Shown here one piece after another: positions 23,632 through 32,335 of a stretch of 33,220 bases of DNA. Position 1 is the stretch's first letter. Every line of letters begins with the position of its first letter. The stretch covers positions 1-33,220 of the forward strand of contig NZ_AYMQ01000135.1 of NCBI RefSeq assembly GCF_000633355.1, given 5' to 3'. Below the pieces are notes generated by a model. It made no database searches and was not told where the DNA came from. It saw nothing but the letters and a program-made list of their open reading frames with translations. Origin of the DNA: Serratia sp. H1w. GTDB lineage: Bacteria > Pseudomonadota > Gammaproteobacteria > Enterobacterales > Enterobacteriaceae. The translations under genes were made by a program, and so were the position numbers.

Positions 23632-24876
23632 TTACGCACCAATATCATCAAGAATTTCTTTTGATCGATAGGCAAGCACGCTTAATAATGAATCTGAAAT
23701 GCCATGACTGTCTTCATTAACACCCTGCAGATGTAATGATACACCTTTCGAACACGGAATGATCGCTCGGTAGCTTCGATTGACTTTTATTTTTTCAATG
23801 TCAAGAATACTAGATATATCATTAAGTAATCTTGGCGTTTTATTTTTATAGCCTGTACCGAGAAAAACAATGTCAAATTTCTCTGATTGCGTTTTTTTCG
23901 TTATATTATCTTTCCAGGTTATTAAAACCCCATCACCATCATCAACTGCATGCAATATCTCGCACTGTGTTAACATGCGAGCACGTTTCTCACCATTCAT
24001 TGCCTGGATATAATGGAACCTATAAAGACTTGAGAGAGTTGATGGTGCCACTCCTGAGTAATTAGTTGTATGCATAGCAGTCAACGTTTTTTCCCGCGTT
24101 TCATTTTCGCTATGAAAGAATGTATCTATATAGCTATTTTGAAATAACGTATTGGTAAACTGACTGCCTTCATAGTTAACTAAGCCAATAGAGCGCATCA
24201 TCATGGAAACGTTTGCATGGGGGAATTTTTCAATACAAGATTGATAAATTTCAGCGCTACTTTGCGCACCACCGATGACTATTATATTTTTCTTTTTTTG
24301 CATATCAAGGTGCGCTAGTGACGTTAGAAAATTGGCACTATGAATCACTTTTTCATTCGAAATATTCGCAAACACATCTGGAATGTTCAGATCTCGCCCA
24401 GCACCAAAAATCAACCGATTTGCGCGATACACAGTTCCGTTGTCACTTTTTACTTGCCAAGAAATTACATTTCCCGTCGGATCTATTTCTGGAGATACCG
24501 CAATTACATTGCTGTTGTATACAATTTCAGTTTTTGATAAATTATTAGCAACCCATTGCAAATATTCAGATATCTCTTTCCGATATGGGTTAAAGGTTTG
24601 AAGGTTAACAAAATCATCTAATCTTTTTGTTTTATGTAAAAAATTCAAAAAACTAAAACGACTTGTTGGATTGCGTTGTGTCACTAAATCTTTCAAAAAT
24701 GACACTTGTGACTGAGCTTCAGGAAAAAGCATTCCACGATGCCAGCAAGCACAAGTGTCTTTTTCCAAAATCACTGAGGATGAAATTGCTTTCGACGATG
24801 AACTTTCTTCAAGTGCGACACCAACTGCAAGGTTTGAAGGTCCACACCCTATCATTAATAAGTCAACATGTTGCAT
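23632..24876 (-). CDS. lysine/ornithine N-hydroxylase (IucD/SidA/PvdA family)
   Basis: 414 aa, complete. FAD site GCGPSNLAVGVAL (10-22), the family block CWHRGMLFPEAQSQVSFLKDLVT (44-66) continuing to NPTSRFSFLNFL, the NADPH site IGGAQSSAEIY (201-211), NYSGV (272-276) and the ATGY-like GTGY (340-343). It oxidises the side-chain amine of a basic amino acid to a hydroxylamine. It is the first gene of the cargo operon (AGGGAAG before ATG 24876) and directly precedes the cupin and MetRS-like genes, which makes N6-hydroxylysine for hydrazine formation much more likely than a siderophore; no siderophore synthetase is present. Confidence 0.92.
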   Translation of the reverse strand: MQHVDLLMIGCGPSNLAVGVALEESSSSKAISSSVILEKDTCACWHRGMLFPEAQSQVSFLKDLVTQRNPTSRFSFLNFLHKTKRLDDFVNLQTFNPYRKEISEYLQWVANNLSKTEIVYNSNVIAVSPEIDPTGNVISWQVKSDNGTVYRANRLIFGAGRDLNIPDVFANISNEKVIHSANFLTSLAHLDMQKKKNIIVIGGAQSSAEIYQSCIEKFPHANVSMMMRSIGLVNYEGSQFTNTLFQNSYIDTFFHSENETREKTLTAMHTTNYSGVAPSTLSSLYRFHYIQAMNGEKRARMLTQCEILHAVDDGDGVLITWKDNITKKTQSEKFDIVFLGTGYKNKTPRLLNDISSILDIEKIKVNRSYRAIIPCSKGVSLHLQGVNEDSHGISDSLLSVLAYRSKEILDDIGA

Positions 24877-25618
24877 ACGTCTTCCCTAATATAAACAATT
24901 ATTAGCAAATCCAACTAAGTTATGGAATTTGCCACCTGTTTTCCCTGTCAAATTATAATGCTCTGCTAATGGGTCTTTTTATTTTACCTCATTTTTTATG
25001 AGTCAAATCGAAACTATCACCCTTAAATTTAACAATCAACAAACACTTAACTGTTAATTTTTACTTTGGATTAACATTTCGAAATAATCATTAAAAACAG
25101 GATAATTTATATAACCACCATCATTAATTCAGACCTATTGAACTATTTTTGTTTGAAATCACAGCACAATCAAATTAACACTTGCTTTTTATTGATCAAA
25201 ATCAATATTTTAGATAAACATCCAGAAAATTTATTAAGCCTGAAATCAAATAATTAATAATAAAAATGAATGTTAAAAGATTAATTTATTTATCAAACCT
25301 ATGGATTTTTTTTTCGAAGACCTCGGTTTTCACTCAAAATCCCGCACCAATCAAGTAGTAACAATGATGGATATTTGACGAATTGCATGATATTGAACAC
25401 ACATTGTCGAACTCTGTTTGCTGTTAACGATAACCAGTTTTAGTGCTCTTCTGTTACGCCAGATACCGTACGTAATTGTGCCGAATTTATTAGTTATAAC
25501 CCATTCTCCGTTATCCTCGAGTCGACTAAAAATACGTCTTTCTTTTGCGCCAAATGAGTTGCTCGATCGTCGTGTCTGCCGTAATGTTGTTGTGGAGTAA
25601 TCTAGGAGGGTATGGACG
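24877..25618. other. AT-rich intergenic region between cargo and T4SS block
   Basis: No gene I can support. The promoter of the hydrazine unit must lie in its left part on the minus strand; a TTGACA is present near 24943-24948 but no -10 at 16-19 bp. The part right of about 25320 returns to backbone composition and contains a minus-strand frame of 91 codons (25351-25626) that overlaps the ribosome site of the plus-strand gene and has no site of its own. Confidence 0.5.
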
Positions 25619-25858
25619 ATGACCAATAAGGGATCAAATCAGCAAGATGATATCTTGGCTATCATCGCCAAGGAACTTGTAGAGGCAGCAAAGATGGTTT
25701 TTGGCATTTTTACATGCATTTTTATGGCCGGTGTCAATGCCACAACCCCGAAGAAATCTGCAGATACAACTTGGGATAATGATGATGGCTTTAGAAATGG
25801 GCACAATGGGTCTGGATACTACGAGGGGGATGTTAGGTTAAATAAGGATGATGATTGA
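25619..25858 (+). CDS. small membrane protein facing the T4SS genes
   Basis: 79 aa with one hydrophobic segment (MVFGIFTCIFMAGVNA, about 30-45) and a polar, Asp/Asn/Gly-rich tail. AGGAGGG lies eight bases before ATG 25619. Not recognised. It is convergent with the TraG-N gene, 36 bp apart, and is the only plus-strand gene in this part. Possibly an entry-exclusion or mating accessory peptide, but nothing in the sequence proves it. Confidence 0.6.
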   Translation: MTNKGSNQQDDILAIIAKELVEAAKMVFGIFTCIFMAGVNATTPKKSADTTWDNDDGFRNGHNGSGYYEGDVRLNKDDD

Positions 25859-25862
25859 GACC

Positions 25863-25922
25863 AGCGACTAAAACCGTCCCAATCATACATATGTTTATTT
25901 CGTTCCCTTTCCTTTAGTCGCT
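25863..25922. repeat. 10-bp inverted repeat between convergent genes
   Basis: AGCGACTAAA (25863-25872) and TTTAGTCGCT (25913-25922) are exact reverse complements around a 40-nt loop. The right arm lies inside the last codons of the TraG-N gene. It could act as a bidirectional terminator, though T runs are weak. Confidence 0.5.
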
Positions 25923-27406
25923 ACTGTTTTGACTGTATCCATAGCTACTTTCGTGCCTTGGGCACCAGCTTGGTGTGAACTTGAGCTGGCATCACTTATA
26001 GATTTAGAGACCATGCTACCTATCTGCACTCCGCTCCACCCTACAGCACTAAACCAAAATGCAGGCAACACCACAAACATCGACCCCAGCACCAGGTTCA
26101 TGATCCAGCCCTCAGCCCCAACACTGCTAAACCAGTTGTAATACCCGCGAGCACCAGTGTACACAATCTCGATGAGTCGATCGTCAAGCCAACTACCCAA
26201 TTCCCACCAGAATGTCACAAACGTCAGCGCAAACATGGCAAAGGTCATCGTTACCACCACTTTGGGATCATAGGCACCGAACAGCATTACCAGGGGAATA
26301 CAAATAACCAACGCCATCATCAAGATGCCATGTACCATTGGCAGCGCCTGGCGCAACGCATCAAATGCCGGTAATTGGGTCGCCTGGGCCGAAAATGCCC
26401 CTAGACCACTTATCATTTGCTTGAAACTAGTATCAAGATCTATCCCGGTCCCCCGCTGGCTTCCTGCCATGTAGGTTTCGTGGCCGCCAGACATTAGGGT
26501 ATTTTGCGGGCTAACCAGCCAACGCAACAGGTTTTCCTCCCAGTTTTCACCATCAACGAACTTCATTCGGTTGGCGACTTTAACGTTATATGCCCCCGCC
26601 AACCGACTTTTCAGCCCGATGCCGGATGCGTTCCACCACTCCTTGCAGGTGGGATATCCCCCACGTCCTACATCAGGATAACCGCTATCCCGACTCTCTC
26701 TGTACGGCCACAGCGAACGGGGTAAGGTAGACGTGTAATAGTCATAGTAACCGCCGGTATTCAGGAAGTAGCTTGAACCTATCCAACTCACCGAATTGAT
26801 TGTGGCGTCACTGAGCTGACTATTGGTGGATTTCAGCTTGAAATAGGCTTTGGCATAACACTGGTTGGCAAACTCCTGTACTTCCTGACGGATCACCGGA
26901 TCAATAAGTTGGGTATGCTGCACCTCAAAGCGCAGTTGGCGGAGTTCCATGCCACAGGGGATGGACGCGATGGCCGCATGTGTCACCCCTTTTGATAGGT
27001 TGTGAACTAAATACCACCACATCGGTACCTGGGCAACCTGGCCGTTAAAGTCGGTCAACAACCCGCCATACCCAGATTCCTCCGGTTTGGGCACATTGGT
27101 GCCGCATTGCCGGGAGCGGGTCTGGTCAAACTTCATCACCGTCAGGTCCACCTCCTTGAACGGCATGGCACAGAACATAATCACCACGAACGCCAAGTAC
27201 AGCACCTGCTCGATGCGGGGGAGCGCCAGTGCCCCCTTGTTCCCCTCATCTTCCCCCTCGGTACGCACCTTCAGCCAGACCCCAGCCACCTTCAGAGCCA
27301 GCGGCAAGGCAAACAATCCGGTAGTGGTAATGATGATCCACAGGGCGTTATTAATCAGCCACCCCAGGAACACCAGGAAAAACTCCAGATAACTGTCCGT
27401 CGTCAT
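25895..27406 (-). CDS. TraG N-terminal-domain mating pair protein
   Basis: About 503 aa. N-terminal membrane helices (FLVFLGWLINNALWIIITTTGLFALPLAL), a periplasmic middle part with the GYYDYYTSTLPRSLWPY stretch, and a cluster of helices near 390-480 (ILMMALVICIPLVMLFGAYDPKVVVTMTFAMFALTFVTFWW). This is the pattern of TraG-N (PF07916) proteins of F-like and ICE T4SS, which help stabilise mating pairs. ATG 27406 overlaps the upstream stop as TGATG with GGGGGA before it, so that start is preferred to a TTG at 27418. Last T4SS gene before the cargo. Confidence 0.88.
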   Translation of the reverse strand: MTTDSYLEFFLVFLGWLINNALWIIITTTGLFALPLALKVAGVWLKVRTEGEDEGNKGALALPRIEQVLYLAFVVIMFCAMPFKEVDLTVMKFDQTRSRQCGTNVPKPEESGYGGLLTDFNGQVAQVPMWWYLVHNLSKGVTHAAIASIPCGMELRQLRFEVQHTQLIDPVIRQEVQEFANQCYAKAYFKLKSTNSQLSDATINSVSWIGSSYFLNTGGYYDYYTSTLPRSLWPYRESRDSGYPDVGRGGYPTCKEWWNASGIGLKSRLAGAYNVKVANRMKFVDGENWEENLLRWLVSPQNTLMSGGHETYMAGSQRGTGIDLDTSFKQMISGLGAFSAQATQLPAFDALRQALPMVHGILMMALVICIPLVMLFGAYDPKVVVTMTFAMFALTFVTFWWELGSWLDDRLIEIVYTGARGYYNWFSSVGAEGWIMNLVLGSMFVVLPAFWFSAVGWSGVQIGSMVSKSISDASSSSHQAGAQGTKVAMDTVKTVATKGKGTK

Positions 27407-27774
27407 CACATCCCCCAACGGTAACTGGTGAATTCAATCAGCAAAGCCAGGCATACCATCATCACTTCAATGCGGTAGACCACGCCCCGCGAAGGAGCCT
27501 GACGCAACAACGTCGCCCGGACACGGTGAAACCACATGGCGGCCACGGTGCCGTACAGCGTCACCCGCCAGATAAACAGCGGCACGCGTGCCTGCTTCAG
27601 CCAGTCTGTCAATGCGGTCTCATTTCCGGCCAGATACAGCCCCAGTGCCGTCGCACATCCCCCCAGTAGCAGCACACCCACCATACCGGCAATAAAACCG
27701 GACGTTTTACGCCACCGGCGCGGCACCCTTTTTTCTGGTTGGCTTTCGCCCATCGAGACTCTTGCGGTCGCCAT
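27406..27774 (-). CDS. ICE T4SS membrane protein, 122 aa
   Basis: A basic N-terminus followed by three hydrophobic segments (FIAGMVGVLLLGGCATALGLYLAG, FIWRVTLYGTVAAMWF and VMMVCLALLIEF). This size, topology and position between TIGR03755 and TraG-N are usual for the small unnamed protein of this T4SS. GAGG precedes ATG 27774 and its stop overlaps the TraG-N start. Exact function unknown. Confidence 0.75.
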   Translation of the reverse strand: MATARVSMGESQPEKRVPRRWRKTSGFIAGMVGVLLLGGCATALGLYLAGNETALTDWLKQARVPLFIWRVTLYGTVAAMWFHRVRATLLRQAPSRGVVYRIEVMMVCLALLIEFTSYRWGM

Positions 27775-27776
27775 GA

Positions 27777-29198
27777 TTATTCCTCCGTAGACTTGCTGAG
27801 CCCCTGAACAGCACTGTCATTTTGTTGACGGTCCTGACGCAGGCTGTTATCCACCTCACGCGCTTCCTGACGGGTGATCGCCACCAGAATGGAATTGTTA
27901 CTGATGGATTTTCGTATCTCCATCTCATTTTTCAGCGCCTGGATCTCCCGGTCTAAAAACTCCAGACGCCGATCAGATTCCGCTACAATAGGCTCTTGAG
28001 CTGCCACGCTCGGTTCTGATTGCCCCACCATCAACATCCGACGCATCGCCAATGCCGTCGTGATGGTGTCAGCCATTGCCAGTTCCCCGGCCAGGCGCTG
28101 CACCAGAGCACCATTGTCCGGGTCATCCTTCAGGGCCTGGATAACTCCGCGAGTCACGGCCAGATCGCCGGTTTTCAACGTTGCCAGATTGGTCGCATTG
28201 GGAGCCAGATTACCGTTCACCAGCTTGATCAGGGTTTCCTGGTTCTCTTTGGTGGTTTTTTCCAGCATGGGAGAAAAGCCCTCACCCGGTATAGAGGTAC
28301 CCGGCTCATTTTCCAGCCCACCGCTGTTGCACTCGCTGCCACTCACACAAGTGCGTAGCGCGCGATCCCCCAGAACTTTCGATACCGCATCTGCTGCTTC
28401 AGCACTGGTTTTATACTTCTGACATAACGAGCCATTACACGCCGATGAACTCACCGCTGCATCACTGGTGGCAGACTGTTTATTCAGGATGTTGTAACCT
28501 GCTTTGGCAATGTCATACGTGGGTTTGATAGCCTTCTGCCCCGTCCCTCCTCGCTGTTGCCCCCCCACCCATTTCACCCCTTCTTTACCCGTGGATTTCT
28601 TCAAGCTGTTATCTGCACGGATCGCATCAGACGTACTGGAAATGACATTCTGAAATTCCTCGCCAATCGCCGTTTGCGTCAACTTGCCTGACAAGGAGTA
28701 ATCAGCCAGTTTCTTCGACATCGTCTGACAGTTGAGCTGGGCCTTGTCGAACGCCACATTGGCCTGCAGGACACCATTGGTCAGGAGCTCGTACAGTCCG
28801 GGGTTCGCTCGTTGGATGATCATCGCCGGAAGGCTGGCAACCGCGCCGGTAGCCCCGTTAATCACATCCCCCATCATGTTCTTGAAACCGTCCGTCGCCC
28901 CGTTGAGCTGGTTCTTGACCGTGGTACTCAAATCGAAGTTGCCGCACATCAGATCGTTGTTCCAACTGATACCGAGCCCGATTTTCTCCATGTTGTTGCT
29001 ACTGGGGGGTTGGGATATCACCGTACCCCCACCAATGGAATAAAACAGATTGTCGTTTACCGCCCCCTTCATTCCCTTGCCGTAACCGGTATTAGCCTCC
29101 TCTGCCGTGATATCAAACGCAGCAAAAGCGGCTTGATTCAGGGAAAGCAGAGCTACACCTGCCAGTGCCCCGGCTTTTAAAATTGCCTTGAATGTCAT
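27777..29198 (-). CDS. integrating conjugative element protein, TIGR03755 / PFL_4711 family (TraH-like)
   Basis: About 473 aa with signal peptide (MTFKAILKAGALAGVALLSL...AFA). Mature part begins AFDITAEEANTGYGKGMKGAVNDNLFYSIGGG, then MCGNFDLSTTVKNQLNG and FDKAQLNCQTMSKKLADY; these fit the TIGR03755 family, related in role to F-plasmid TraH of the outer-membrane pilus assembly. A C-terminal coiled coil (about 430-460) is predicted by eye. ATG 29198 is chosen because GGGAG is eight bases before it; a GTG three codons earlier abuts the site. Confidence 0.88.
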   Translation of the reverse strand: MTFKAILKAGALAGVALLSLNQAAFAAFDITAEEANTGYGKGMKGAVNDNLFYSIGGGTVISQPPSSNNMEKIGLGISWNNDLMCGNFDLSTTVKNQLNGATDGFKNMMGDVINGATGAVASLPAMIIQRANPGLYELLTNGVLQANVAFDKAQLNCQTMSKKLADYSLSGKLTQTAIGEEFQNVISSTSDAIRADNSLKKSTGKEGVKWVGGQQRGGTGQKAIKPTYDIAKAGYNILNKQSATSDAAVSSSACNGSLCQKYKTSAEAADAVSKVLGDRALRTCVSGSECNSGGLENEPGTSIPGEGFSPMLEKTTKENQETLIKLVNGNLAPNATNLATLKTGDLAVTRGVIQALKDDPDNGALVQRLAGELAMADTITTALAMRRMLMVGQSEPSVAAQEPIVAESDRRLEFLDREIQALKNEMEIRKSISNNSILVAITRQEAREVDNSLRQDRQQNDSAVQGLSKSTEE

Positions 29199-29216
29199 TG
29201 CGTACACTCCCTTAAG

Positions 29217-30161
29217 TTAAAAATCAGTGCTGTACAGAAATCTTTGTCCACGCTTCTGGCAACAGGAATAGGGTTGCCACAACGCCCAGGCGTAAGCCCC
29301 ATCCGCTGCTATCGGGTTGCTGTTGTCTGGGAATACGGCACAGGAAGAAGAGATAGAAGGGGCCAAGCGCTGCCATTTATGGTTTTTAGTGCCAGTGTTT
29401 TCGGTCACCGACCCCGGCGGCCAGTAACCTTCACGTTTACTGGCCGTCATCGGGTTGTAGACATGTACCTGCCCGGTGCGCGTGATGATGTCTGCCGTAC
29501 GTTGTGCGACAACAGCCGCCGCCTTGTAGTCATCCACCTGAGTAACAAATCCGCTGCGGGGATACACATTGCCCCACATATTCAGGCTGGAGCCGACCTC
29601 CCGCAGTCCTGGCGTGAGAGCCTCTGGGTACAGGCTCTCCGGGAGGCCGGTACGCCACATCAAGGCATCCAGGGTACTGAGGAAATACGGCACAAACGCC
29701 GTGGCTGAACTTGGACAGGTGTAACCCATCACCCCCAAAAAGTTGTTAAATGAAGGAGCAGCCAAGGCAGGGTGACCAATCGCATCGGCGTTCTTGAAAC
29801 GCAGGTTGTCTTTACGCTGCACACGCTTCTGCTCATTATGGCCACCGCCTTCAGCCACCCCAGGAATGCCCGTTCCCAACATCGCGACTTCAGACCAGGG
29901 GTTCTCCCCAGTCTGGGCGTAGCTGGATACCACGGCATTGGGGATGTAGTGCTTCACCTTGACGGAGGTTCGTACCTTACATCCCCAGGGAGTACAGAAC
30001 AGCCAGTAACAAATACCGACCACCCGGTACTCCAGGCAGGTTGGGGAAAGGGCACTGGCAATGATTTGCGCCGAGTTGATGGCGCTGGCCGTCAACGGTT
30101 GTGCCGCACTACACAGCAACAAAGCCGTCGCCAACTTATGACGAGAGGGGAGTCGTTTCAT
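29217..30161 (-). CDS. integrating conjugative element protein, TIGR03756 / PFL_4710 family (TraU-like)
   Basis: 314 aa with signal peptide (HKLATALLLCSAAQPLTASA). The mature protein is Cys-rich at both ends (LEYRVVGICYWLFCTPWGCKV and WALWQPYSCCQKRGQRF), the pattern of TraU-like periplasmic proteins that need disulfide bonds. Family TIGR03756. ATG 30161 overlaps the upstream stop. It acts in pilus assembly or DNA passage at the outer membrane. Confidence 0.9.
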   Translation of the reverse strand: MKRLPSRHKLATALLLCSAAQPLTASAINSAQIIASALSPTCLEYRVVGICYWLFCTPWGCKVRTSVKVKHYIPNAVVSSYAQTGENPWSEVAMLGTGIPGVAEGGGHNEQKRVQRKDNLRFKNADAIGHPALAAPSFNNFLGVMGYTCPSSATAFVPYFLSTLDALMWRTGLPESLYPEALTPGLREVGSSLNMWGNVYPRSGFVTQVDDYKAAAVVAQRTADIITRTGQVHVYNPMTASKREGYWPPGSVTENTGTKNHKWQRLAPSISSSCAVFPDNSNPIAADGAYAWALWQPYSCCQKRGQRFLYSTDF

Positions 30162-30565
30162 TGCGCCCCCTGGTACTGGGCCAATTTCGCTTCGGCCAGG
30201 GCAATGTCTGCCGTGCCGTACACGACATAGAGGTCGTCAAATACCACTGCGGGGTACTTCTTCAAGCCAAGACCGTAGGCCTGGATAACTCCCTGGTAGG
30301 CCTGCGCTATCTGTTGCACTTTCTGTTGCCAGTCCGGGGACTGCAGTACCACTTTAGCCTGCTGTTCAGCCTGACGCGGGTCAGCCGACAACTCACCGAA
30401 TACCTCGCGCTGGACGACCTCCGGTGCATCTAGGTAAATCACTTGATGCCCGGAGCCTAATCCAGCCGGGGGATGCTGACTGTCGGTGTACATCACGGTA
30501 GCCGCCTGTGCCGACACAGCAACGCACCCGATAGCCAGCAGGAACACAACGTTGCATTTCTTCAT
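30158..30565 (-). CDS. integrating conjugative element protein, TIGR03757 / PFL_4709 family
   Basis: 135 aa with signal peptide (KKCNVVFLLAIGCVAVSAQA). VIYLDAPEVVQREVFGELS and KYPAVVFDDLYVVYGTADI are the recognisable parts of TIGR03757, a periplasmic protein with a TrbC/TraW-like C-terminus. Start at ATG 30565 with AGGAGTGAG upstream; a GTG one codon earlier is open. It is the first T4SS gene here. Genes that usually precede it (VirB4-type ATPase TIGR03754 and a DsbC-like protein) are not in the window, displaced by the accessory module at 30.9-33.2 kb. Confidence 0.88.
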   Translation of the reverse strand: MKKCNVVFLLAIGCVAVSAQAATVMYTDSQHPPAGLGSGHQVIYLDAPEVVQREVFGELSADPRQAEQQAKVVLQSPDWQQKVQQIAQAYQGVIQAYGLGLKKYPAVVFDDLYVVYGTADIALAEAKLAQYQGAQ

Positions 30566-30900
30566 CACATCTCACTCCTGTGGGACAAAACCGCAGGGTG
30601 ACGTGCGCTGGCGACAAAAACAGCAAACAACTCTAAATGCGTTGGGGGAAATTTGGGAGGGTAACCACTGAGATCGTTATTGATAGTTGATCAAGATAGT
30701 GATTCTGGGTGAGAAGCTGAAAAATCTGACCAGCCCTATAATGAAAGGTGAGTAAATCTGCTAAGAGCGAGAAGCGAGCACATTTTCTGTCCAAAACCGC
30801 TCAAAGCAGCAACAGCCCTGAAATGTCTAGATTTGCCATAGCAATTCACGCCGTCATCACTGCATCTATAGTGATTACTGCGGCTTAAGGAGCCAGGGTC

Positions 30901-30915
30901 GCTAATTTTATTAGC
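30901..30915. promoter_or_regulatory. palindromic operator candidate
   Basis: GCTAAT and ATTAGC are exact inverted arms around TTT, 10 bp upstream of the -35 box of the GTPase promoter. No regulator gene is adjacent. Confidence 0.4.
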
Positions 30916-30925
30916 TCAGTAAAAG

Positions 30926-30954
30926 GTGACTGACCTATTGAAGTCTATTACAAT
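30926..30954 (+). promoter_or_regulatory. sigma70-like promoter of the GTPase module
   Basis: GTGACT (30926-30931), 17-bp spacer, TACAAT (30949-30954). Predicted transcript start about 30961, 27 nt before ATG 30988. Confidence 0.5.
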
Positions 30955-30987
30955 AGTTTGGTTTATAGCTCGAAAATGGGATTAATT

Positions 30988-31821
30988 ATGGCTGACTGGA
31001 CAGATTTTTTGCCTACAGCGGTGCGAGCACCGATTACAATCTACCAAAACAAAAAGATCATTAACAAATGGTGGAAAAAGTTGCTAGTTTTTATCGGAAC
31101 TGGTGACACAAATGTAGTTGTAACTGGAGGTGCTGGCGCAGGTAAGACAGTCTTAACCACTTGCCATCATGGCGAAGTAAAAGATCAAGAATGGGAAGAA
31201 CCGAACGCTTCGACGATGGTTGAAAAAAAAGCGATTACAGTTGGAGAGTGGACTAAAGTATTTTCAGTTGTACCAGGACAAGACATACATGCACGGGAGA
31301 TTGCACTGAATGAAGCTTTTCACAAGCACTCCAACTTAGAAGGCGTAGTGCACGTTGTAGATTATGGTTACACAACAATACGTTCATCCGTTGCTGAACA
31401 AAAATTAGTTGAATCAGGAGTTGACTCAATCCAAGCGGTCCGTGATTATAATTTACAGAAAGAGTTAGAAGAGTTCAGAAGGGTTTGCGATTTAATAGCT
31501 AATGCTTGTGCCAATGGGCGTGGGCCAAAGTGGATCATTATTGCTGTTAACAAAGCTGATTTATTCCTTTCAGATTTAGCAAAAGCCAAGGGATATTATC
31601 ACCCAGACGGTTCAGGACCTTTTGTAGAAACACTTAACCGGCTTATGGCTAGAGTCGGCTCCAATCATCTCAGGTGCCGAGTAGTACCAGTTTGCCCTAA
31701 GCCAAGACCGTATGAATGGGCCGGGCAAAAACAAACACCTTCTCTTGAAACATTTGATGAGCCAGCAAAATTTATGAAAAATTTCGCTTTAATAATGGCG
31801 GAGGTTTCAAATGGACAATGA
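30988..31821 (+). CDS. MglA/Arf-like small GTPase
   Basis: 277 aa from ATG 30988 (MADWTDFLP). G1 is GGAGAGKT (47-54), G3 reads VVPGQD (94-99) like the TVPGQ of MglA rather than DxxG, and G4 is NKAD (188-191). A basic-aromatic segment (NKKIINKWWKKLLVF) before the P-loop may be a membrane anchor. Not a translation or ribosome GTPase by sequence. It overlaps the next gene by 11 bp, so the two are one unit. Upstream in-frame TTG (30958) and ATG (30976) are less likely starts. AT-rich compared with the T4SS. Next to AbiV it is a candidate switch in a two-gene defence system; function not known. Confidence 0.82.
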   Translation: MADWTDFLPTAVRAPITIYQNKKIINKWWKKLLVFIGTGDTNVVVTGGAGAGKTVLTTCHHGEVKDQEWEEPNASTMVEKKAITVGEWTKVFSVVPGQDIHAREIALNEAFHKHSNLEGVVHVVDYGYTTIRSSVAEQKLVESGVDSIQAVRDYNLQKELEEFRRVCDLIANACANGRGPKWIIIAVNKADLFLSDLAKAKGYYHPDGSGPFVETLNRLMARVGSNHLRCRVVPVCPKPRPYEWAGQKQTPSLETFDEPAKFMKNFALIMAEVSNGQ

Positions 31822-32302
31822 TTCATATAAAGATATTTATTCATCGCCTTATGAAAAAAAGACCACTGTGGAAGAACTTGACAAACTTTTATCATTAGCG
31901 GAGGATGCATCAAATAAAGTAAAATATTTAAACATAGAAATAAGTAAAACCAAACAAAAAACTTACTGGCTATATGGGGCGATTTATTTTTATGCAAATG
32001 CCTTAGCAATAATAGCATTCTCTCTCAACATAACACAGTATGAGTATTATCGTTATTTTTTTGTTATTCTTTTCACCTCAAGCATTGTGATGATATTTCC
32101 CTTTGCGAGCACACTTATGGGCATGAAAAGAAAACAGATGAAACTGCATGAAGATATTCAAATTGAACATTCTGTTTTGAAAGAGTTGTTAGATTTGATA
32201 TCTGAACTGGACTCTTATGGACGCTATGTAAAATCAATAGATCCTGTTAGTTTAGCCACGATAAGAATGCGTTTGAAAAGATTGAGATTCTCGGCGGAAT
32301 AG
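31811..32302 (+). CDS. two-helix coiled-coil membrane protein, partner of the GTPase
   Basis: 163 aa. N-terminal coiled coil (about 18-50), two membrane helices (about 52-72 and 81-103) joined by a short loop, then a second coiled coil (about 105-135) and a basic C-terminus. The tails are cytoplasmic by the positive-inside rule. This hairpin layout is typical of membrane effectors that sit behind a nucleotide-sensing protein in defence systems. Its ATG lies inside the end of the GTPase gene with GGAGG just upstream. No named family recognised. Followed by a terminator. Confidence 0.75.
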   Translation: MDNDSYKDIYSSPYEKKTTVEELDKLLSLAEDASNKVKYLNIEISKTKQKTYWLYGAIYFYANALAIIAFSLNITQYEYYRYFFVILFTSSIVMIFPFASTLMGMKRKQMKLHEDIQIEHSVLKELLDLISELDSYGRYVKSIDPVSLATIRMRLKRLRFSAE

Positions 32303-32335
32303 AAAAAAGGGTTTAATAAACCACTTAGATGTAAT

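Larger units (their letters stand above)
30566..30987. other. divergent control region between T4SS and GTPase module
   Basis: No gene seen. It holds an inverted repeat ATCACT/AGTGAT inside GCCG/CGGC (30850-30884), the palindrome GCTAAT-ttt-ATTAGC (30901-30915) and the GTPase promoter (30926-30954). The T4SS promoter on the minus strand could not be fixed. Confidence 0.6.

Noticed and set aside
23632-24876. Siderophore pathway based on the IucD/PvdA-like hydroxylase
   Set aside because: No NIS synthetase, NRPS, acyltransferase, receptor or Fur-type site nearby; the cupin and MetRS-like neighbours point to hydrazine formation.
24900-24950. Promoter of the hydrazine unit from a TTGACA
   Set aside because: Nearest -10-like hexamer is about 21 bp away; not called.
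25351-25626. Minus-strand frame of 91 codons
   Set aside because: No ribosome site, covers the Shine-Dalgarno of the plus-strand gene at 25619, and no recognisable motif.
31665-32018. Minus-strand frame across the GTPase and membrane protein genes
   Set aside because: Antisense shadow of two well-supported genes with promoter and terminator on the plus strand.
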